Source: Streptomyces sp. CG4
GTDB lineage: Bacteria > Actinomycetota > Actinomycetes > Streptomycetales > Streptomycetaceae
DNA length: 64,000 bases
Direction of reading: 5' to 3'
Assembly (NCBI RefSeq): GCF_041080655.1
Contig: NZ_CP163525.1
Span: 620,001-684,000 of the forward strand
Position 1 is the stretch's first letter. Each line of letters starts with the position of its first letter. Made by a program: the position numbers and the translations under genes. Under the pieces are notes generated by a model, which saw only the letters and a program-made list of their open reading frames with translations, was not told the origin of the DNA and made no database searches. Positions 55,151 through 61,879 of this stretch are shown here, one piece after another.

Positions 55151-57811
55151 GTGCGAAGAGTGCCAAGACCGCGAAGACTGCGACACCGCGTGCCGTGGCC
55201 GGCCTGGGTACCGCTGGGGCTGGCGGCAGCCCTGGCGGCCACCGTGCTCACCGGCCCGGCGCCCGCCCAGGCCGCCGCCACCGCCTCCGGCGCCGTACTC
55301 GACCCCGCTCACAGCAACGTCAGCTGGCAGAGCCCGGTCTACGCCAAGGGCACCGGCGGCGGCACCGAGAGCTGTCCCGGCGCCGCCGCCGACCCCGACA
55401 ACAAGGTCTGCGACCGCTTCGACTTGACGGTCTCGGTACCGGAGGGCTACTGGGACGACAACCCCGAGGGCGGCGTCCCGCTGTCGGTCAAGTGGGAGAA
55501 GCCCTCCGACGACTTCGACCTGTACGTGTACGACGACCACGGCAAGCAGGTGGCGTCCAGCGCGGGCACCGCCGACCCGGAAGCCACGGTCATCCCGCGG
55601 GCGTCGGGGACGTACCACGTGCTGGTCGTGCCGTACGACGTGCACGGCAACTCCTTCACGGGCACCGCGTATCTGCCCGCGACCACGGACGCCGGCGACC
55701 TCACGTCCTTCTCGGGCGGCGACGGGAGCTACACCGTCAGGGCCGGTCAGCTGACGGCACAGGCCGACTTTCTGACGGATGGCCAACTGCGTCTCCAGGC
55801 CGACCCGTCCGGTTCGCTCAGCGACCCCGCGGGGACCGCGATCGTCCGCAAGGAGCCCGCTCTCCAGCGGCACACCTCGTCCTTCGACGCGGGCGACTAC
55901 TACGGCATCCGCTCCCCGCAGGCCGTGCTGCGCGTGTACAAGAAGCCGCTGCGCTTCGGGCTGTACAAACCCGACAACCGCACCCGGATCTGGCAGGAGG
56001 ACAAGCCACTGCGCTGGTCGACCGGCGGGATGCGGCAGAGCCTCACCCGAGGCACGGACGAGCAGTTCTTCGGCGGCGGCGAGCAGAACGGCAGCTTCTC
56101 GCACCGCGACCGGACGATGTATGTGTCCAACAGCTTCGACTGGAACGAGGGCGGCTACAACAACTCCCAGCCCTTCTACCTCTCCAGCGCGGGCTACGGC
56201 GTCTTCCGCAACACCTTCGCACCGGGCGTGTACACCTTCGGCTCGCCGGTCACCACGGGACAGCAGGAACGGCGCCTGGACGCCTACTACTTCCTCGGTG
56301 ATGCCAAGCACGTCATCGACAAGTACACGCAGTTGACGGGCAAGCCGTTCATGCCACCGGTGTACGGCCTCGAACCCGGCGACTCCGACTGCTACCTGCA
56401 CAACGCCAACCGGGGCGAGCGGCACACCCTGGACGCGCTGAAGATCGCCGACGGGTACACCGAGCACCAGATGCCGCTCGGCTGGATGCTGGTCAACGAC
56501 GGCTACGGCTGCGGATACGAGAACCTGGAGCAGACCGCCAAGGGCCTGCAGGACCACCACGCCCAGCTCGGCCTGTGGACCCAGGACGGCATCGACAAAC
56601 TCGCCGGCCAGGTCAAGGCGGGCCAGCGGGTGGCCAAGCTGGACGTGGCCTGGGTCGGCAACGGCTACAAGTTCGCGCTGGACGCCTGCGACGCCGCCAA
56701 GAAGGGCATCGAGGACAACAGCGACGCGCGCGGTTTCGTCTGGCTGCCGGTGTCCTGGGCGGGCGCCCAGCGCTGCGGGGTGCTGTGGAGCGGCGACCAG
56801 AAGCTGTCCTGGGACTACATCCGCTGGCAGATCCCGACCTACGCCGGGGCGACCATGTCCGGCATCGCCTACAACACCGGCGACGTGGGCAGCATCTACC
56901 GCCACGATGCCAAGATGTACGCCCGCGACCTGCAGTGGAAGGCGTTCCTACCGGCCATCATGACCATGGACGGCTGGGCGAGCGACCTCACCACCGGCAA
57001 GCCCGCCGACCAGCAGCCGTGGCTCGACGGCGAGCCGTACACCTCGATCAACCGCAAGTACCTTCAGCTGAAGGAACGGCTGCTGCCGTACATGTACACC
57101 CTGTCCGCCGAGGCCGCGAAGACCGGGGTGGGCGCGGTGCGTCCGCTGTGGCTGGAGTACCCGGACGATCCGGGCACGCTTTCCGATCAGGCGAAGTACG
57201 AGTTCCTGTCCGGGCCCGACTTCCTCGTCGCCCCGGTCTACCAGGACTCCGACACCCGCGACGGCATCTATCTGCCGAAGGGCACCTGGACCGACTACTG
57301 GACCGGCCGCACCTACCAGGGCCCGACCACGATCAACGGCTATCACGCCCCGCTCGACACGCTCCCGCTGTTCGTGCGCGCGGGCGCGATCGTGCCCATG
57401 TGGCCGAAGGAGACGACGAGTTGGCAGACCCGGGACCGGCATGAGCTGGACTGGGACCTGTATCCGGCGACCCACGGCACAAGCCGCTACACGCTCTACG
57501 AGGACGACGGGACGACCCGCGACTTCGCGAAGGGCGCGGCAGCGACCCAGCGCGTGTCCGTGCGCGCCGACGATGGCGGCACGACCGCCTCGGTGGGCGC
57601 CGGCAAGGGTGACTACGCCGGCAAGGTGGACGCCCGCTCGTACCGGTTCACCGTGCACGGTGCCGCGGCGCCCGCACGCGTCCTGCTCGACGGCCGCCAA
57701 CTGCCCGACTCCGCGTGGTCGTTCGACCCGGGCACGCACATCACGACGATCACCACGCCGAGTCTGCCGCTCGACCGCGGGTTCACCGTGCGCCTGGTCG
57801 ACGAGAGGTAA
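55151..57811 (+). CDS. Secreted GH31 glycoside hydrolase (alpha-glucosidase/alpha-xylosidase family) with N-terminal PPC-like domain
   Basis: 886 residues. GTG start with signal peptide (VPLGLAAALAATVLTGPAPAQA). Residues about 45-180 resemble a PPC beta-sandwich (DDFDLYVYDDHGKQVASSAG, SGTYHVLVVPYDVHG). The GH31 N-terminal sandwich (FDAGDYYGIRSPQAVLRVYKK) and barrel follow: nucleophile Asp in VAKLDVAWVGNG (near 500), acid/base Asp in VLWSGDQKLSWD (near 555), RPLWLEYPDDP, FLVAPVYQDSD, then a DUF5110 C-terminal part (YTLYEDDGTTRDF). No transmembrane anchor. It should release glucose or xylose from alpha-glucans or related chains outside the cell; linkage is uncertain. Confidence 0.88.
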   Translation: MRRVPRPRRLRHRVPWPAWVPLGLAAALAATVLTGPAPAQAAATASGAVLDPAHSNVSWQSPVYAKGTGGGTESCPGAAADPDNKVCDRFDLTVSVPEGYWDDNPEGGVPLSVKWEKPSDDFDLYVYDDHGKQVASSAGTADPEATVIPRASGTYHVLVVPYDVHGNSFTGTAYLPATTDAGDLTSFSGGDGSYTVRAGQLTAQADFLTDGQLRLQADPSGSLSDPAGTAIVRKEPALQRHTSSFDAGDYYGIRSPQAVLRVYKKPLRFGLYKPDNRTRIWQEDKPLRWSTGGMRQSLTRGTDEQFFGGGEQNGSFSHRDRTMYVSNSFDWNEGGYNNSQPFYLSSAGYGVFRNTFAPGVYTFGSPVTTGQQERRLDAYYFLGDAKHVIDKYTQLTGKPFMPPVYGLEPGDSDCYLHNANRGERHTLDALKIADGYTEHQMPLGWMLVNDGYGCGYENLEQTAKGLQDHHAQLGLWTQDGIDKLAGQVKAGQRVAKLDVAWVGNGYKFALDACDAAKKGIEDNSDARGFVWLPVSWAGAQRCGVLWSGDQKLSWDYIRWQIPTYAGATMSGIAYNTGDVGSIYRHDAKMYARDLQWKAFLPAIMTMDGWASDLTTGKPADQQPWLDGEPYTSINRKYLQLKERLLPYMYTLSAEAAKTGVGAVRPLWLEYPDDPGTLSDQAKYEFLSGPDFLVAPVYQDSDTRDGIYLPKGTWTDYWTGRTYQGPTTINGYHAPLDTLPLFVRAGAIVPMWPKETTSWQTRDRHELDWDLYPATHGTSRYTLYEDDGTTRDFAKGAAATQRVSVRADDGGTTASVGAGKGDYAGKVDARSYRFTVHGAAAPARVLLDGRQLPDSAWSFDPGTHITTITTPSLPLDRGFTVRLVDER

Positions 57812-57821
57812 AGGAATCGTA

Positions 57822-57855
57822 TGGTCTAGTCCAAAGAGTGGGTTGGTCTAGTCCA
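57822..57855. promoter_or_regulatory. Two dre-like (DasR/chitinase) operators upstream of the chitinase
   Basis: TGGTCTAGTCCA occurs at 57822-57833 and 57844-57855, 22 bp apart. Each matches the DasR responsive element TGGTCTAGACCA at 11 of 12 positions. DasR (N-acetylglucosamine sensor) and the classic Streptomyces chitinase direct repeats both use this sequence. TTGACG at 57861-57866 follows directly. Confidence 0.75.
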
Positions 57856-57884
57856 ACTCATTGACGTGACCGCAACAGCTCCCG

Positions 57885-57929
57885 GAGGGTGGGGCTCCCC
57901 TGCCCTGGGGACCTCCCCACCCCACCCTC
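57885..57929 (+). promoter_or_regulatory. 5'-UTR nested hairpin before the chitinase ribosome site
   Basis: GAGGGTGGGG (57885-57894) pairs with CCCCACCCTC (57920-57929) as a 10-bp stem, with an inner TCCCC/GGGGA pair; the GGAGG ribosome site is 2 nt after it. It could stabilise or gate the mRNA, or end upstream transcription. Confidence 0.5.
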
Positions 57930-57941
57930 TGGAGGCACGCA

Positions 57942-59156
57942 GTGAGACGTCTTCGGGCATGTCTGGGCGCGGCGGCGGCCGTCACACTGGCCGCCGCGGG
58001 CACCACCGCGCTCGTCGCGAGCAACGCCTCGGGCGCGACCACCGCACTCGGCAACCGGTGGTACGCCGCCGCCCCCTATCTGATGCCACTGGACAACGAC
58101 CCGCCGAACCCGGGCGTCATCATGGACGCCACCGGCCTCAAGGCCTTCCAGCTGGCCTTCATCCTCGCCCCCAACGGCGGCGGCTGCTCGCCCACTTGGG
58201 GCGGCACCGCGTCCGTCGAATCCGACACGGCCGTACAGTCGATGATCAACACGATCCGCGCCAAGGGCGGTGACGTGTCGGTCTCGATCGGCGGCTACGG
58301 TGGCACGAAGCTCGGCCAGGCCTGCGCGGACGCCGCATCCACGGCGGCGGCCTACCAGCAGGTCATCACCAAGTACGGGCTGCACGCCATCGACTTCGAC
58401 CTGGAGGAGCCGGAGTACGAGAACACGGCGGCGATCCACAACGAGATCGGCGCCGCCAAGATCCTCCAGCAGAACAACCCCGGCCTCTACGTCTCCGTGA
58501 CGACGGCCGGCACCGCGGACGGCACCGGCTGGTTCGGCAAGCAGATGCTGCTGGAGGCCAAGTCCCAGGGCTTCACCCCGAACAACTTCTCCATCATGCC
58601 GTTCGACGGCGGGTTCAACGGGGCCGCGAGCCAGACCGGCGCGCTGACCAACTTCAACTCGATCCTGCAGTCGACCTTCGGCTGGGACCAGGCCACCGCC
58701 TACGCCCACGAGGGCTTCTCCGGCATGAACGGCCGCAGCGACACGGGCGAGATCTTCACCCAGGCCGACTTCCAGACCGTGCTGGACTACGCGACGAGCC
58801 ACAACATGGACCGGTTCACCTTCTGGTCCCTGAACCGCGACCGCCAGTGCAGCCCGCCGGACAACGGCGGTCGTACATCCGGGACTTGCTCCAGCGTGGC
58901 GCAGAGCGACTGGGACTTCGCCAAGTACTCGGTGAAGTTCGCGGGAGCCACCCCGCCGAGCACCACCCCGACCCCCACACCGACGCCGACACCCACTCCC
59001 ACCTCCTGCAAGGCCGCCTGGAGCGCCTCGGCGGTGTACACGGCCGGCGACGAGGCCTCGTACAACAAGCACAACTGGAAGGCCAAGTGGTGGACCCAGA
59101 ACGAGGTGCCCGGCGCCTCGCAATGGGGGCCGTGGCAGGACGAGGGCGCCTGCTGA
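57942..59156 (+). CDS. Secreted chitinase, GH18 with CBM5/12
   Basis: 404 residues. GTG start after GGAGG; signal peptide to about residue 31 (NASGA). GH18 barrel: VSVSIGGYGG (SxGG near 108) and HAIDFDLEEPEYE (DxxDxDxE form IDFDLEE, near 148), TFWSLNRDR. A (TP)n-type linker TPTPTPTPTPTPT (near 345-355) leads to a C-terminal CBM5/12 (WSASAVYTAGDEASYNKHNW, WWTQNEVPG). It degrades chitin extracellularly. Dre-like sites and a hairpin precede it, indicating N-acetylglucosamine-linked regulation. Confidence 0.94.
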   Translation: MRRLRACLGAAAAVTLAAAGTTALVASNASGATTALGNRWYAAAPYLMPLDNDPPNPGVIMDATGLKAFQLAFILAPNGGGCSPTWGGTASVESDTAVQSMINTIRAKGGDVSVSIGGYGGTKLGQACADAASTAAAYQQVITKYGLHAIDFDLEEPEYENTAAIHNEIGAAKILQQNNPGLYVSVTTAGTADGTGWFGKQMLLEAKSQGFTPNNFSIMPFDGGFNGAASQTGALTNFNSILQSTFGWDQATAYAHEGFSGMNGRSDTGEIFTQADFQTVLDYATSHNMDRFTFWSLNRDRQCSPPDNGGRTSGTCSSVAQSDWDFAKYSVKFAGATPPSTTPTPTPTPTPTPTSCKAAWSASAVYTAGDEASYNKHNWKAKWWTQNEVPGASQWGPWQDEGAC

Positions 59157-59161
59157 ACCTC

Positions 59162-59190
59162 TTGACGTGTCTGGTTCAGACCTCTAGCTT
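59162..59190 (+). promoter_or_regulatory. PL7 gene promoter with dre-like operator
   Basis: TTGACG (59162-59167) and TAGCTT (59185-59190) are spaced by 17 bp; between them TGGTTCAGACCT (59172-59183) resembles the DasR/chitinase operator. A typical compact CAZyme promoter. Confidence 0.6.
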
Positions 59191-59210
59191 CTCGGGTCAT
59201 CGGCGACCAA

Positions 59211-59245
59211 GGATGCGTTCAGCGTTCATGAACATGAACGCATCC
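59211..59245 (+). promoter_or_regulatory. Strong 5'-UTR inverted repeat before the alginate lyase
   Basis: GGATGCGTTCA (59211-59221) and TGAACGCATCC (59235-59245) form an 11-bp perfect stem; the loop contains a second perfect palindrome GTTCATGAAC (59224-59233). It lies between the promoter and the ATG at 59281. Confidence 0.7.
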
Positions 59246-59280
59246 TTCGGTCCGACGTCCGGTCCGACGAAGGGACCCTC

Positions 59281-60057
59281 ATGACCCGAACCCGGCTCCT
59301 CGCGGTGCCGACCGCCGCGGGCCTCGCCCTCGCCCTCTGCCTGCTCGACGGCCCCGGCGCCCTCGCCGCCGACCCGCATGCCGCCCCCGGCGGCACCTTC
59401 GACCTGTCCGTCTGGGAGCTGCAGGAGCCCGTCGGCTCCCCCGGCAGCCCGACCACCATCCCGCCGTCCCGGCTGCAGGGCGCGAACGGCTACCAGGACG
59501 CGTACTTCTACACCGACACGCACGACGGCGCGATGACCTTCTGGGCGCCCGAGAAGGGCGTCACCACGCCGAACTCCCACTACGCCCGCTCCGAGCTGCG
59601 CGAGATGAACCGCGACGGCAGCGCCGCCGACTGGGCACTGTCCGGTTCGCACAAGATGAGCGCGACCCTGCGCGTGGTGTCCGTGACGAAGAACGTGTGC
59701 GTCGGCCAGATCCACCTCGGCAGCGGCGGCTCCTCCACCAAGCCGCTGCTGGAGCTGTACTACCACGCAGGCGGTGACATCGTCCTCGGCACGGAGAACT
59801 CGCCGTCCGGCGGGCAGACTCCGCACACCGTGGGCCATGTGCCGGTCGGCAGGACCTGGAGCTACACCATCGCCGTCGCGGGCGGGAACACCATCGACCT
59901 GACGGTCGACGGCACCACCACCCACTACGCCATCCCTTCGTCCTTCAACCAGTACAAGCAGTACTTCAAGGCCGGTTCCTACAACCAGTCCTCCTCGGAC
60001 AGCACCACCAACGGCGCCCGTGTCGCGTTCTACGCCCTGACCGTCACACATGGCTGA
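59281..60057 (+). CDS. Secreted alginate lyase, polysaccharide lyase family 7
   Basis: 258 residues, jelly roll. Signal peptide to about residue 29. The PL7 triad of motifs is present: YARSELREM (R(S/T)ELR, near 104), CVGQIHLG (QIH, near 142), and YFKAGSYNQSS (YFKAGxYxQ, near 230). QIH usually means guluronate or mixed-link preference, not proof. Secreted, no CBM. Preceded by its own dre-like promoter and an 11-bp hairpin. Confidence 0.92.
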   Translation: MTRTRLLAVPTAAGLALALCLLDGPGALAADPHAAPGGTFDLSVWELQEPVGSPGSPTTIPPSRLQGANGYQDAYFYTDTHDGAMTFWAPEKGVTTPNSHYARSELREMNRDGSAADWALSGSHKMSATLRVVSVTKNVCVGQIHLGSGGSSTKPLLELYYHAGGDIVLGTENSPSGGQTPHTVGHVPVGRTWSYTIAVAGGNTIDLTVDGTTTHYAIPSSFNQYKQYFKAGSYNQSSSDSTTNGARVAFYALTVTHG

Positions 60058-60147
60058 CACGCGGCCCGACCTGCGCGACTGGTGGAATCGGCCGTAGGGC
60101 CGTAGCGTCGTGTGAGGTCGGACACAGCACAACGGGTGGGAGCGACC

Positions 60148-60618
60148 ATGCGCGGATCAGTGACAGGGACGGCGGTCATCCTCGCGGCAGGCGCCCTTCT
60201 TACGGCGGCCATGACGACGGCTTCGGCGAGTCCACCCACGACGGCCACGACGAGTTCCGCGGCCGCCCAGGCCAGGCGCCCACGCCCCGTCCTCGTCGAC
60301 TGCACCTGGCAGAAGAACATCCGCCCCGCCGACTTCATCCTGGCTTGCGGCGACGGCAACAGCCGCCTCATCGGACTCCACTGGTCGCAGTGGAACTCGC
60401 ACGGGGCGACGGCCACAGGTGTGAACATGGTCAACGACTGCAAGCCGTACTGCGCGGCCGGCCGCTTCCACGCCTACCCCGTGACCGTACGGCTCGACGA
60501 CCCCAAGCCCTGGAAGAAGGATCCGCGTGTGCAGCACTACACGCTGATGAGCCTCACCTACACCGAGGCCCGGCCGGATACGTTCAAGCCGGTCATGACC
60601 TACCCGCTCTGGGACTGA
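60148..60618 (+). CDS. Small secreted protein with four cysteines, unknown family
   Basis: 156 residues. ATG 60148 with GGGAG about 7 nt upstream; signal peptide to about residue 28. The mature part has VDCTWQKNIRPADFILACGDG and GVNMVNDCKPYCAAGRF (Cys at about 52, 67, 95, 99), probably two disulfides, and VTVRLDDPKPW. Similar small secreted proteins occur in Streptomyces; function unknown. A hairpin follows. Confidence 0.62.
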   Translation: MRGSVTGTAVILAAGALLTAAMTTASASPPTTATTSSAAAQARRPRPVLVDCTWQKNIRPADFILACGDGNSRLIGLHWSQWNSHGATATGVNMVNDCKPYCAAGRFHAYPVTVRLDDPKPWKKDPRVQHYTLMSLTYTEARPDTFKPVMTYPLWD

Positions 60619-60632
60619 CGCCCTCGCGTCGA

Positions 60633-60661
60633 TGGCGGCCCGGTGCGGCACCGGACCGCCA
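60633..60661 (+). terminator. Terminator after the small secreted protein gene
   Basis: TGGCGG-C-CCGGTG pairs with CACCGG-A-CCGCCA around a 3-nt loop (12 bp plus one C/A mismatch), 15 bp after the stop. Confidence 0.7.
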
Positions 60662-60802
60662 CTCGCATGCGCCTCGTGGGGCGCCGGGTCGTGGTCCGCG
60701 CGAGCGACTTTCCGGCCCGACTCCCCGGGCCGGCGGCCCTCGCCCGTCATGTTGGTGTGACCTTGTCCGCGGCGCCCCGTGCGCCGTCCGAAGAGAGGTC
60801 AC

Positions 60803-61759
60803 ATGCCCCGACTCCCCAGCCTCGCCGGTGCCGCCGCGGCCGTGCTCGCGCTCGGCCTGGTCGCGGCGGCTCCGGCCGTCGGCGACGAGCCCCTGGTCAC
60901 CGGCGCGCGCATCATCGCCCACTTCGATCTGGCCGCCGGCCAGACCCCCGAGAACATCGCGCTCGAACCCGACGGCTCCGCCGACTTGACCTTCGCCTTC
61001 GCCCGCCAGGTCGCGCATGTCGCCCCGGACGGCAGCACCCGGATCCGCGCGACCCTGCCGGACGTGCCCCGCCCGTCCACCCCCCTGTTCCACAGCGCCC
61101 TCGTCACCGGAGTCGTGCGCGCACACGACGGCACGCTGTATGTCGGCTTCGCCACCGGCACCGGACAGACCGGCATCTGGCGCCTCACCCCCGGCAGGGA
61201 ACCCGAGCAGATCACCGAGCTGCCGGCGAACGGCTTTCCCAACGGCCTGGCGCTGGACGAGCATCGCGGGGTGCTCTACGCCACCGACTCGGTCCGTGCC
61301 ACGGTCTGGCGCGTCCCTCAGGGAGGCGGCCCGGCCACGGCCTGGGCGACGGGCACGGCCCTCGCTCCGCTCGGTACGCCCGCCCCCGGCTTCGGTGCCA
61401 ACGGCGTCAAGATCCATGACGACGCGGTGTGGGTGTCCAACAGCGACCGCGGCACGCTGCTGCGCATCCCGGTCCGCGCGGACGGCTCCGCCGGTCCGGC
61501 CGAGACGCGGGCCCACGGGCTGGACGGCATCGACGACTTCGCCTTCACGGGCTCCGGGACGACCGTGCTGGCCGCGCGGGACAGTGCCAACGCGCTGACC
61601 ATGGTGCGTCCGGACGGCAGCGCCTCGGCTGTGCTCTCCGCGCGGGACGGGCTGTCCAACCCGACGGCTGTGGCCGTCCGGGGGCGCACCGTGTATGTGC
61701 CGGGTGCGGCGTATTTCCAGCAACGGGACCCGAACTTGCTTGTCACTGCCTTGCGTTGA
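60803..61759 (+). CDS. Secreted SMP-30/gluconolactonase-like beta-propeller
   Basis: 318 residues. Signal peptide to about residue 26 (APAVGDEP). Six-bladed propeller signs: LALDEHRGVLYATDSVRATVWRV is typical of SMP-30/strictosidine synthase-like proteins (given here as LALDEHRGVLYATDSVRAT), GFGANGVKIHDDAVWVSN, LDGIDDFAFTGSGTTVLAARD. Such proteins are lactonases or bind calcium and small molecules; this one is extracellular. AGAGAGG gives the ribosome site. Last gene of the CAZyme block, no proven link. Confidence 0.75.
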   Translation: MPRLPSLAGAAAAVLALGLVAAAPAVGDEPLVTGARIIAHFDLAAGQTPENIALEPDGSADLTFAFARQVAHVAPDGSTRIRATLPDVPRPSTPLFHSALVTGVVRAHDGTLYVGFATGTGQTGIWRLTPGREPEQITELPANGFPNGLALDEHRGVLYATDSVRATVWRVPQGGGPATAWATGTALAPLGTPAPGFGANGVKIHDDAVWVSNSDRGTLLRIPVRADGSAGPAETRAHGLDGIDDFAFTGSGTTVLAARDSANALTMVRPDGSASAVLSARDGLSNPTAVAVRGRTVYVPGAAYFQQRDPNLLVTALR

Positions 61760-61879
61760 GCGCTCTGCAGGGCGGAGGGGGGTGTGGAGACGCGTCTGCC
61801 GTGACCTGCCGTCGGCCGTCTGACGGTTCGTTGTGGTTGGTCGCGCAGTCGTTCCTCACACCCCTGGGAGCGCGGCTCG

